DNA from: Micavibrio sp.
Lineage (GTDB): Bacteria; Pseudomonadota; Alphaproteobacteria; Micavibrionales; UBA9664
Assembly: GCA_002699085.1 (NCBI GenBank)
Contig: PAAR01000023.1
Location: 1 to 64,000, forward strand
Length of the DNA stretch: 64,000 nt
Reading direction: 5' to 3'
The position numbers and the translations under genes were made by a program. Each line of letters starts with the position of its first letter. Position 1 is the stretch's first letter. This document shows, piece after piece, positions 20,033 to 26,631 of the stretch. The notes under the pieces were generated by a model, which was not told the DNA's origin, did not search any database, and worked only from the letters and a program-made list of their open reading frames with translations.

Positions 20033-21220
20033 TTATTCAGCAGCAGCACTACGTTGATCTGCAATGGCAGGTGAGCCGTATTTCTCATGTAAAAGCTCTG
20101 CATAAACATCCAATGTCTTATCGCACATAATATCTTTGGTGAAATGGTTAGAGACATGATGCATCGCTTTTGTCGCTAATACCGCACGGTCATGCTCACT
20201 CAGAGATAAAATAACCGCCATAGCACGCGCCATATCTGTTGGGTCACCTGGGGTTACATGCCAACCTGTTTCGCCATGAATAATTGTTTCCGCTGCGCCG
20301 CCATGATTAGTAGCCACAACAGGACGACCCATTGCTTGTGCTTCAATCGGAATACGCCCAAAGCCTTCAGGCTCAATAGAAGCCGACACCACGACATTGG
20401 TGAGCATATAAGCAGCAGGCATATCATTACAATTACCAACGATACGGATTTGTTTGGCGAGGCCCTTATCAATAATAGCTTGATCGACTTCTTCACGGAA
20501 TTTCTTACGTCCTTGATCTGGACCAACAATAATAGCAAACACATCTTTACGATTTAGCTGACGCAAAGCTTCCAAAAATTCTAAATGGCCTTTCCAGCGG
20601 GTTATGCGGGCAGGCAACATAATCACAGGTGCCCCATCAGGGATACGCCATTCTTGCGCCAAATTGATGAGGCGTTGTGGGGTTACCATAGTCGGATGAA
20701 ATTTCTCTATGGCCACACCACGGTGAATAAGGCGCACCTTATCAGGATCAACGACATAATTATTATGGATATATTTTTCAACATGACCTGAGATTGCAAT
20801 CACACGATCGCCCTTTGCCATGATCGCATTATACATACGCTTGAATTTACCACTTATATTATAAGGTGCATGAAATGTCGTTACAAACTTGGTCTCTGTA
20901 TTCTTGCAAGCATAATACGCACTCCATGCAGGTGCACGCGAGCGAACATGTACAATATCAACATCATGTTCTTCAATGACATCTTCAATACGCTTAATAT
21001 TTTGCCAAATCGTCAAAGGGTTTTTACTGGCCACTGGTAAGTCTATATGAATAGCACCAATACGTTTTAATTCGTGGACACGAGAACCACCTTGTGAGAT
21101 CACAATCGCTTTAGAGCCTGCACGAACAAGTTCGGCTGCGACATCTATCGTGCCTTGTTCGGCGCCGCCTGTACCCAGTTCAGGGATAATTTGTATTATG
21201 ACTGGTTGGTCTTTAGACAT
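20033..21220 (-). CDS. Glycosyltransferase family 4
   Basis: GT-B fold retaining glycosyltransferase, 395 residues. The N-terminal domain begins with QIIPELGTGGAEQGT. The C-terminal donor domain has ARITRWKGHLEFLEAL and the EPEGFGRIPIEAQAMG segment with the two GT4 glutamates. It probably acts in envelope polysaccharide or LPS synthesis, judging from the family only; no other sugar gene is adjacent. No membrane anchor was seen. Confidence 0.88.
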   Translation of the reverse strand: MSKDQPVIIQIIPELGTGGAEQGTIDVAAELVRAGSKAIVISQGGSRVHELKRIGAIHIDLPVASKNPLTIWQNIKRIEDVIEEHDVDIVHVRSRAPAWSAYYACKNTETKFVTTFHAPYNISGKFKRMYNAIMAKGDRVIAISGHVEKYIHNNYVVDPDKVRLIHRGVAIEKFHPTMVTPQRLINLAQEWRIPDGAPVIMLPARITRWKGHLEFLEALRQLNRKDVFAIIVGPDQGRKKFREEVDQAIIDKGLAKQIRIVGNCNDMPAAYMLTNVVVSASIEPEGFGRIPIEAQAMGRPVVATNHGGAAETIIHGETGWHVTPGDPTDMARAMAVILSLSEHDRAVLATKAMHHVSNHFTKDIMCDKTLDVYAELLHEKYGSPAIADQRSAAAE

Positions 21221-21299
21221 TTCATTACTACCTATTGAATCATCGTCATTGTCACCTATGTCATCTATATAATCAATGTTTTATGAAAGGGTAATGATT

Positions 21300-21923
21300 A
21301 TGCGTTACGAACTATATTATTCACCGGGGGCATGTTCTATGGCAATTCATGTGCTATTAAATGAATTAGGCCAAGAGGTCGATCTGCTTAAAGCTGATAT
21401 TAGTAGTGCAACTAAAGACCCACAACTTGAAAAAGTAAATCCACGTGGACAAGTACCTGTTCTCGTTGAAAATGGCAAGGCTTTACGTGAAGGTGGTGCC
21501 ATTGCCGTTTATTTATGTGACAAACACAGCACAGCATTGTTGCCGAAAGAAGGCTGGGCACGTGCCCAAGCCTTACAATGGTTGATGTTTGCCAATGCCT
21601 CACTGCATGTAGGCTATAGTAAGGCTATGTTCATTAAGAAAACAGAAGGCTCAGAAAAGCAACTTGAGAAAGCTTTAGACGCTATTCAAACCATGTGGGA
21701 TGAGATAGAGAGTCAATTAGAAAACCATGGTGGTGGCTATATCTGCGGCAAAGACATAACCGTAGGTGATATCTTAATCACTGTTATTGCCAATTGGGGC
21801 TTTCTACCAAGAGACTTCAAATTTGGCTCTTTGACAAAAACACTGCTCAAAACAGTCAGCACACGCCCTGCGTATCAACAGGCGCTCCAAGCTGAATCTG
21901 TAGAATACAAAGCAGCTGCGTAA
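21300..21923 (+). CDS. Glutathione S-transferase, bacterial beta type
   Basis: A 207-residue GST from ATG 21300, 8 bp after AAAGGG. The thioredoxin-like N-terminal domain reads YELYYSPGACSMAIHVLL with the beta-class cysteine at residue 10, then VNPRGQVPVL (cis-Pro). The helical C-terminal domain ends with the ITVGDILI motif. Two upstream in-frame ATGs (21276, 21294) fit the ribosome site less well. Physiological substrate unknown. Followed by a terminator. Confidence 0.92.
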   Translation: MRYELYYSPGACSMAIHVLLNELGQEVDLLKADISSATKDPQLEKVNPRGQVPVLVENGKALREGGAIAVYLCDKHSTALLPKEGWARAQALQWLMFANASLHVGYSKAMFIKKTEGSEKQLEKALDAIQTMWDEIESQLENHGGGYICGKDITVGDILITVIANWGFLPRDFKFGSLTKTLLKTVSTRPAYQQALQAESVEYKAAA

Positions 21924-21931
21924 TGACACAG

Positions 21932-21968
21932 TCCTCTGCTTACATAGAGCAGGGGATTTTCTTTTTTT
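21932..21968 (+). terminator. Terminator after the GST gene
   Basis: An 8-bp stem (21932-21939 with 21949-21956, one G-T pair) followed by a T-rich run. It separates the GST gene from the next operon. Confidence 0.7.
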
Positions 21969-21990
21969 ATTTTTCATGTTTAGATAAAAT

Positions 21991-22251
21991 ATGGATTTTG
22001 AAAAAGAAATTATTGCTATCAAAGAACGTAACCGTAAGGTTGAACTTGATAAGACATGGGAAACCAGCTTCACACGTAAAGTCTCAATCATAGGCATAAC
22101 CTATATTTTTGCTTATTTGGTCATGGTAACAATTAATGTACCTCAACCGGCGCTCAATGCACTGATCCCAACTTTAGGATTTTTTCTATCTACGCTATCT
22201 TTAAACATCATCAAACGAGCATGGGTTAAATTACTCAAAAAGACACCATGA
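21991..22251 (+). CDS. Small membrane protein, two helices
   Basis: An 86-residue protein with a charged N-terminus (about 1-30) and two predicted transmembrane helices (about 32-50 and 56-74), ending in Lys-rich residues. No family recognised. Its stop overlaps the Nudix gene start by 4 bp (ATGA), which supports it as a real gene. First gene of a four-gene coupled operon. Confidence 0.7.
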   Translation: MDFEKEIIAIKERNRKVELDKTWETSFTRKVSIIGITYIFAYLVMVTINVPQPALNALIPTLGFFLSTLSLNIIKRAWVKLLKKTP

Positions 22252-22718
22252 CCATTTATACTGATCGAGAAGGCAACAAACATAGCAAACAGGCTGATAG
22301 CAAAATCAGAACACGCTCGGGCTCTTTTATTATTTGTCTATATCAAAATAAAATTCTATTTGTTGAAGAAACTCATGCGCCTAACTCGCCCAATCTTCCA
22401 GGTGGGGGTATTGACCAAGGCGAAACAGCCTGGCAGGCAGTACAACGTGAAATGCTCGAAGAGACTGGCCTTATTTTGCCTGATGTAACCCCTTCTAAAA
22501 CGCATAAAAAAATAGCGCATTATTATGCCGATGTTGACAATGAATTTTGGGATTACGAGCAAACGTATTTTCTTATCAACGAAGGTATTGAAACACTCTT
22601 TTTTAATGGCACTAAAGATGCACCCGAGAACGGCATTGCAGAGTGGATTGATGTGAATACCCTAGATCACCGAAATATACACGCTATTCACCTTGCTACG
22701 ATTAAAGAGATGCTATGA
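22248..22718 (+). CDS. Nudix hydrolase
   Basis: A 156-residue pyrophosphohydrolase. The Nudix box reads GGGIDQGETAWQAVQREMLEETGL (residues about 50-73) with all catalytic glutamates. Substrate class is not evident. Coupled by ATGA overlaps to the small membrane protein before it and the hydrolase after it. Confidence 0.93.
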   Translation: MTIYTDREGNKHSKQADSKIRTRSGSFIICLYQNKILFVEETHAPNSPNLPGGGIDQGETAWQAVQREMLEETGLILPDVTPSKTHKKIAHYYADVDNEFWDYEQTYFLINEGIETLFFNGTKDAPENGIAEWIDVNTLDHRNIHAIHLATIKEML

Positions 22719-23473
22719 ACGAAACACAATACATTGATGGACCAAATGGCTATAAATTAGCTTATGTGCAAATTAATCCAGATGCACCGAAAACAGGAAT
22801 CGTTTTCTTAGGTGGTTTTCGCTCCGATATGTCGGGTACAAAAGCTTTGTTCTTAGAAAAGCTTGCTAAAGACCAAAATTTACCGTTCCTTCGTCTGGAT
22901 TATGGCGGACATGGGCTGTCTGGCGGCGTCTTTGAGGAAGGCTCAATCAAAAGCTGGCATGAAGATGCGCTGTTTCTCATAAAAAAATTAACAGACAGAC
23001 CTCAAATCCTTATTGGATCTTCGATGGGCGGCTGGATATCTTATTTGATCGCACAAACTTTGCCCGAGCGTATTAAGGCTCTTATATCTCTTGCCCCTGC
23101 ACCTGATTTCACGGATGAATTCTTAGAGAATATGTCTGACGAACAACATACTATGTACAAAGAAAAAGATTTTTTCACGCAACCCAATGACTATTCAGAC
23201 GAGCCGTATATCTTTACAAAAACACTTATTGAAGAAAGCCGCCAATGCTTCTTACTTGATAAAGGTATCACTTATAATGGCCCTGTTCATATTCTTCAGG
23301 GCAAATTAGATTCTTCTGTACCATGGCAAAAAGCCAAGAAAATTGAAGATGCATTTACTTCAAAAAATGTTATAGTGAGCTATGTGGAAGATGGCGATCA
23401 TAGTTTATCTCGTCCGCAAGATTTAGCGCTATTGAAAGAGGCGGTACTCAATACATTGAATGCGGAAGCTTGA
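22715..23473 (+). CDS. Alpha/beta hydrolase, ABHD10-like
   Basis: A 252-residue serine hydrolase. The nucleophile elbow GSSMGGW places the serine at residue 103, and the catalytic His is in EDGDHSLSR near the C-terminus. The FLGGFRSDMSGTKALFL and RLDYGGHGLSGG segments resemble the ABHD10/acyl-protein thioesterase group, so an acyl ester or thioester substrate is possible. Overlaps the genes on both sides. Confidence 0.85.
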   Translation: MNETQYIDGPNGYKLAYVQINPDAPKTGIVFLGGFRSDMSGTKALFLEKLAKDQNLPFLRLDYGGHGLSGGVFEEGSIKSWHEDALFLIKKLTDRPQILIGSSMGGWISYLIAQTLPERIKALISLAPAPDFTDEFLENMSDEQHTMYKEKDFFTQPNDYSDEPYIFTKTLIEESRQCFLLDKGITYNGPVHILQGKLDSSVPWQKAKKIEDAFTSKNVIVSYVEDGDHSLSRPQDLALLKEAVLNTLNAEA

Positions 23474-24239
23474 TCCTGAAGATATCTCTATCTTAAAAAC
23501 TGTCCGGTTTTTTAGCGGTTGGCAGGAAGAAGAGCTTTTATGGTTTATCGAAAAAGCAGAGCAAATAGATTACACCAAAAATAGTTTTCTCTTTGAACGA
23601 GGCGACAAGGCTGATTATTTTTATGTCCTAATGTGGGGTTGGGTAAAGCTCTTTCATATAGATGCTGAAGGAGAAGAAACAGTTCATGCTATTGTGACAA
23701 GAGGCGATAGTTTTGGTGAAGAATCAGTTTTATTAGGTGGTAACTATCCTTACCACGGACAAGTAGTTGGTGGTGATACACGTTGTCTTATGATACGGGC
23801 AGAATATTTACAAGAACGTGTTAAAAGCAACGCTGATTTAGCACTAAGAATTATCGCCGCTCTTTCTACACATATTAATCAAACTGCTTTGAGTTTCGAT
23901 TTTTTTCATCGACTTTCTACCGTACAACGTTTATCGGCTTTCCTGCTCAATCTCTCTTTAGACCGGAATGGCGTAACATCGTTAAAACTACCCTATCAAA
24001 AAAATCTTATTGCTTCACGCTTAGGAATGGAGCCTGAAACATTTTCTCGCGCTATTGCTCAATTAGAAGCAAAAAGAATACTCAAAAAAAAGGGACGAGA
24101 AATTACCATTAATAAAATGGACAAACTTGAAGTTGCCGCAGGGCTGGAATGTACAAAATCAATCCCCTGTCCTTTTCAGAAAAAACATATTTGCAAAGAT
24201 AGTCATTGCGACTTTTACAGACTTCAGAAGTTCTTTTAA
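23460..24239 (+). CDS. Crp/Fnr family regulator with C-terminal Cys cluster
   Basis: A 259-residue transcription factor: an N-terminal cNMP-binding-type beta-barrel (about 15-125), a dimer helix (about 125-150) and a winged HTH (about 155-220). The recognition helix has E193-T-F-S196-R197, the E..SR triad that FNR uses to read TTGAT. The N-terminal cysteines of E. coli FNR are absent. Instead there is a C-terminal cluster C231-x5-C237-x7-C245-x4-C250, which could bind a metal or Fe-S centre. It overlaps the hydrolase gene by 14 bp. The stop lies 9 bp before an FNR-type box. Confidence 0.88.
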   Translation: MRKLDPEDISILKTVRFFSGWQEEELLWFIEKAEQIDYTKNSFLFERGDKADYFYVLMWGWVKLFHIDAEGEETVHAIVTRGDSFGEESVLLGGNYPYHGQVVGGDTRCLMIRAEYLQERVKSNADLALRIIAALSTHINQTALSFDFFHRLSTVQRLSAFLLNLSLDRNGVTSLKLPYQKNLIASRLGMEPETFSRAIAQLEAKRILKKKGREITINKMDKLEVAAGLECTKSIPCPFQKKHICKDSHCDFYRLQKFF

Positions 24240-24248
24240 GTATAAAAA

Positions 24249-24262
24249 TTGATCTAGGTCAA
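24249..24262 (+). promoter_or_regulatory. FNR-type operator, unit 1
   Basis: TTGATCTAGGTCAA matches the FNR/FixK consensus TTGATNNNNATCAA with one mismatch. Its centre (24255.5) lies 41.5 bp before the start point expected from the TATCAT -10 element at 24284-24289, the class II activation geometry. Confidence 0.75.
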
Positions 24263-24283
24263 TTTTTTTCAAACGATATAACA

Positions 24284-24289
24284 TATCAT
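24284..24289 (+). promoter_or_regulatory. -10 element, unit 1
   Basis: TATCAT, with no good -35 hexamer but an FNR-type box 35 bp upstream (start to start). The same element is found at the same distance in the second unit (24756-24761). Predicted start of transcription is about 24297. Confidence 0.6.
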
Positions 24290-24319
24290 TTTTAGATGGG
24301 TTATTGTAACTCATGCGGC

Positions 24320-24339
24320 AGCGATACCGACTTATCGCT
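24320..24339 (+). promoter_or_regulatory. 5'-UTR hairpin, unit 1
   Basis: AGCGATA-ccgact-TATCGCT, a 7-bp perfect stem with a 6-nt loop, 19 nt before the start codon. The second unit has the same hairpin with changed pairs that keep the stem, so the structure is probably selected. Confidence 0.6.
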
Positions 24340-24358
24340 TTTTATACTGGAGAGAGTC

Positions 24359-24643
24359 ATGGCAACAGCAGTAAAAAAACCAGCAGCTAAAAAACCTGCT
24401 GCTAAAAAAGCAACAACAACGAAAAAACCCGCAGCTAAGAAATTAGCTGTTAAAAAAACAGCAACAAAGAAGCCAGCGGCTAAAAAAGCAGTAGCTAAAA
24501 AACCCGTAGCAAAGAAACCTGCTGCTAAAAAAGTAGCGGCTAAAAAGCCAGCAACGAAAAAACCCGCCGTAAAAAAGGTAGCAACAAAGAAGCCAGCGGC
24601 TAAAAAACCAGCTGCAAAGAAAGCACCTGCTAAAAAGAAATAA
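24359..24643 (+). CDS. Histone H1-like Lys/Ala/Pro repeat protein
   Basis: A 94-residue protein made almost only of Lys, Ala, Pro, Val and Thr, in about 17 five-residue KKPAA-type repeats. Such proteins resemble the tail of histone H1 and of AlgP-like bacterial proteins, bind DNA without sequence preference and can compact the nucleoid. The ATG at 24359 follows GGAGAGA with good spacing and matches the start of the second unit. An upstream in-frame ATG (24296) falls at the predicted transcription start. No hydrophobic core or other domain is present. Confidence 0.82.
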   Translation: MATAVKKPAAKKPAAKKATTTKKPAAKKLAVKKTATKKPAAKKAVAKKPVAKKPAAKKVAAKKPATKKPAVKKVATKKPAAKKPAAKKAPAKKK

Positions 24644-24667
24644 TCTTTTTTACTACACAATACTTAG

Positions 24668-24700
24668 AAGCTGCGGCTATTTTGCTCGCAGCTTTTTTTA
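24668..24700 (+). terminator. Terminator of the repeat-protein gene
   Basis: AAGCTGCG (24668-24675) pairs with CGCAGCTT (24687-24694), followed by a T run. Ends unit 1. Confidence 0.8.
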
Positions 24701-24703
24701 TGG

Positions 24704-24734
24704 TTGAAAAAGATCAAAAGATGATCTTGGTCAA
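24704..24734 (+). promoter_or_regulatory. Tandem FNR-type boxes, unit 2
   Basis: TTGAAAAAGATCAA (24704-24717, one mismatch to TTGATNNNNATCAA) and ATGATCTTGGTCAA (24721-24734, two mismatches). The second is the positional match of the box in unit 1: 35 bp to the TATCAT element and 111 bp to the ATG, against 35 and 110 in unit 1. Confidence 0.6.
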
Positions 24735-24755
24735 TTTTTTTTTGTACCATTGTTT

Positions 24756-24761
24756 TATCAT
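24756..24761 (+). promoter_or_regulatory. -10 element, unit 2
   Basis: TATCAT, identical in sequence and in distance from the FNR-type box to that of unit 1. Predicted start of transcription is about 24769. Confidence 0.55.
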
Positions 24762-24792
24762 TTTAGTGTGAGTCATTGTGACGCATACGGTA

Positions 24793-24810
24793 GCGATCCC
24801 GATAGATCGT
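24793..24810 (+). promoter_or_regulatory. 5'-UTR hairpin, unit 2
   Basis: GCGATC-ccgata-GATCGT. The closing pair next to the loop is C-G where unit 1 has A-T, and the outer pair is G-U where unit 1 has G-C. Pairing is kept while sequence changes. Confidence 0.55.
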
Positions 24811-24831
24811 ATTTGAACTTGGAGATATCCC

Positions 24832-24876
24832 ATGGCTACTAAAAAAGCACCAGCTAAAAAACCAACAAAAAAATAA
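24832..24876 (+). CDS. 14-residue Lys/Ala/Pro micropeptide
   Basis: ATG at 24832 with GGAGAT 6 bp upstream opens a frame encoding MATKKAPAKKPTKK and then TAA. It shares the start (MAT), the composition and the whole upstream region with the 94-residue repeat protein, and has its own strong terminator. It is therefore a complete transcription unit with a minimal product, not a chance frame. It may be a shrunken paralogue that lost its repeats, or a functional micropeptide or regulatory RNA. Translation is not proven. Confidence 0.6.
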   Translation: MATKKAPAKKPTKK

Positions 24877-24896
24877 TTTTCCTTTAAAGGAAATCA

Positions 24897-24930
24897 AGGC
24901 TGCGGATAGTGATATCCGCAGCCTTTTTTA
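24897..24930 (+). terminator. Strong terminator after the micropeptide
   Basis: An 11-bp perfect stem (24898-24908 with 24913-24923, 4-nt loop) followed by a run of T. Only 21 bp after the micropeptide stop. Confidence 0.9.
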
Positions 24931-24959
24931 TTTTATTTCAAAATAGACATCATTTTATA

Positions 24960-24989
24960 TTGCATTGTATCAAAAAAATTGCCTATAGT
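24960..24989 (+). promoter_or_regulatory. Candidate leuA promoter
   Basis: TTGCAT (24960-24965), an 18-bp spacer and TATAGT (24984-24989), the same -10 and spacing as the str promoter. The predicted start (about 24996) falls at the ATG of the leader peptide, so the leader message would be leaderless or nearly so, as reported for the trpL leader of Sinorhizobium. Confidence 0.55.
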
Positions 24990-24996
24990 GTAATAG

Positions 24997-25074
24997 ATGA
25001 AAACGCAGATCAAATTATCTCTCAACCTTCTACTCACACTGCTCCTAAGCGGTGGCGGGAGGTTTATGCTGTAA
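24997..25074 (+). CDS. leuA leader peptide
   Basis: A 25-codon frame with nine leucine codons, seven of them between codons 9 and 17 in the form LNLLLTLLL, ending SGGGRFML and a stop. Leucine-rich short frames before a terminator and leuA are the hallmark of transcription attenuation: a ribosome stalled for lack of Leu-tRNA lets an alternative structure form. No Shine-Dalgarno sequence precedes the ATG, in keeping with leaderless translation from the promoter just upstream. Confidence 0.82.
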   Translation: MKTQIKLSLNLLLTLLLSGGGRFML

Positions 25075-25104
25075 TTTCATAATAAATTAATAGCAAGAAT
25101 ACAC

Positions 25105-25135
25105 CCCGCAAAACATTAGTTTTAGCGGGTTTTTT
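25105..25135 (+). terminator. leuA attenuator
   Basis: CCCGC-AAAAC-atta-GTTTT-a-GCGGG followed by six T. The left arm CCCGC (25105-25109) can instead pair with GCGGG at 25055-25059 inside the leader frame, a candidate antiterminator. leuA starts about 35 bp further on. Confidence 0.8.
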
Positions 25136-25169
25136 AATGCCCAAACCTCAAAAAAAAAGAAAGAAAAAT

Positions 25170-26366
25170 ATGAATGACTTTGTAAAAATATTTGATACTA
25201 CCTTAAGAGATGGCGAGCAATCACCAGGCTTTGGTATGAAACCAACCGATAAAATTCGTTTTGCCAAACAATTAGAACGTCTTGGTGTTAATGTCATTGA
25301 GGCTGGCTTTGCGAATGCCTCAGACGGTGATTTCCAAGCTGTCAGGCATATAGCCGAAACAATTAAAGGTTCTGTTATTTGCTCTCTAGCACGCTGTCAT
25401 GTAGAGGACATAAAACGCGCTGCTGAGGCATTAAAACCCGCTGGAAAAAATGCGCGCATCCATGTGTTCATATCAACAAGCCCTATTCATATGCACGCCA
25501 AATTAAATATGACTGAGCAAGAAGTGATCGACCGTGCTGTCATGGGTGTGCGTTTAGCCAAGAGCTTTGTTGATGATGTGGAATTTTCAGCCGAAGATGC
25601 TTTACGCTCAGACCCACAATTCTTGGTACGTATTTTTGAAGCAGTGATAGAGGCTGGCGCAACCACGATTAATGTCCCCGATACAGTTGGCTATACCGAA
25701 CCAGATGAAATGTATAGCTTCATCAAATATTTAAAAGACAATATTACAAACATTGATAAAGCAATTATCTCCGTACATTGTCACAATGATTTAGGTATGG
25801 CCACCGCCAATTCCATGGCAGCAATCAAAGCAGGTGCGCGCCAAGTTGAAGGCTGCATTAATGGTATTGGTGAACGGGCAGGCAATGCCGCCATCGAAGA
25901 AGTGGTGATGAGTTTGAAAACAAGAGCTGATCGTTACCACAATATTGAGACTAATATAGTAACAGAAGAACTAGGTATTACGAGCCGATTGCTACAAGAA
26001 ATAACAAGTAAAATTGTGCAACCTAATAAGGCGATCATAGGCGCTAATGCGTTCTCACATGAGTCTGGCATTCATCAAGACGGCATGATTAAATCTCGCC
26101 AAACTTATGAAATCATGACTCCTGAAAGTGTCGGCATGGGCAGCACACAATTAGTCTTGGGGAAACATAGTGGACGCAATGCCGTTGCACAACGTATCTT
26201 TGCGCTGACGCATTTTGCTATCGACAGTAAATCAAAAGACATGGAAGAAATCATGAACGCCTTCAAATCAATCGCTGATAAAACACCCAATGGCTGTGTC
26301 ACCGATGATGCGGTTTGTGAGATTGCCTCGCCCTTTGTTGAAAAAGGTAAAAAGCTGGTTGCATAA
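25170..26366 (+). CDS. leuA: 2-isopropylmalate synthase lacking the regulatory domain
   Basis: First committed step of leucine synthesis (acetyl-CoA + 2-ketoisovalerate). The ATG at 25170 gives MNDFVKIFDTTLRDGEQSPG, the family N-terminus; an ATG at 25137 sits on the attenuator's T run. The TIM barrel is intact, with the metal site in SVHCHNDLGMATANS, and the subdomain motif HESGIHQDG. The protein ends at 398 residues, where E. coli LeuA (523) begins its C-terminal leucine-binding domain. Feedback by leucine is therefore unlikely, and control may rest on the attenuator. Confidence 0.93.
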   Translation: MNDFVKIFDTTLRDGEQSPGFGMKPTDKIRFAKQLERLGVNVIEAGFANASDGDFQAVRHIAETIKGSVICSLARCHVEDIKRAAEALKPAGKNARIHVFISTSPIHMHAKLNMTEQEVIDRAVMGVRLAKSFVDDVEFSAEDALRSDPQFLVRIFEAVIEAGATTINVPDTVGYTEPDEMYSFIKYLKDNITNIDKAIISVHCHNDLGMATANSMAAIKAGARQVEGCINGIGERAGNAAIEEVVMSLKTRADRYHNIETNIVTEELGITSRLLQEITSKIVQPNKAIIGANAFSHESGIHQDGMIKSRQTYEIMTPESVGMGSTQLVLGKHSGRNAVAQRIFALTHFAIDSKSKDMEEIMNAFKSIADKTPNGCVTDDAVCEIASPFVEKGKKLVA

Positions 26367-26415
26367 ATTCCCTTGAACAAAAAGCGCATGCCATATAAAA
26401 CCTAATGACAAATGC

Positions 26416-26506
26416 GGAGAGGTGGCCGAGTGGTTGAAGGCGCACGCCTGGAAAGTGTGTATACGGTAACCCTGTATCGAGAGTTCGAATCTCTTCCTCT
26501 CCGCCA
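26416..26506 (+). tRNA. tRNA-Ser (GGA)
   Basis: Type II tRNA: acceptor GGAGAGG (26416-26422) pairs with CCTCTCC (26496-26502), then G and an encoded CCA. The anticodon loop CTGGAAA has GGA. A long variable arm precedes the TTCGAAT loop. Reads UCC and UCU codons. Confidence 0.95.
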
Positions 26507-26567
26507 TTAAATACAAACTATCCTTCATCCATCTCATTTAAAAATAAGGATATCTGAATTTAAATAC

Positions 26568-26595
26568 TTGACCTTTATTTTTTACAAAATATTCT
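26568..26595 (+). promoter_or_regulatory. Candidate promoter of the lipoprotein gene
   Basis: TTGACC (26568-26573), 16 bp, TATTCT (26590-26595), 36 bp before the ATG. The -35 and following bases resemble those before mlaA. Confidence 0.45.
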
Positions 26596-26631
26596 GTCCT
26601 TCAATTTAACAAAAGAGGGACTATAAAATAT

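Noticed and set aside
24301..24660. Minus-strand frame of 119 codons, Ala/Phe/Leu-rich
   Set aside because: It is the reverse complement of the AAR/GCN repeat of the Lys/Ala protein; its hydrophobic look is a by-product of codon use. No ribosome site.
24960..24973. TTGCATTGTATCAA as a third FNR-type box before leuA
   Set aside because: The left half (TTGCA) misses the key bases and overlaps the better explained -35 hexamer. One good half-site is not enough.
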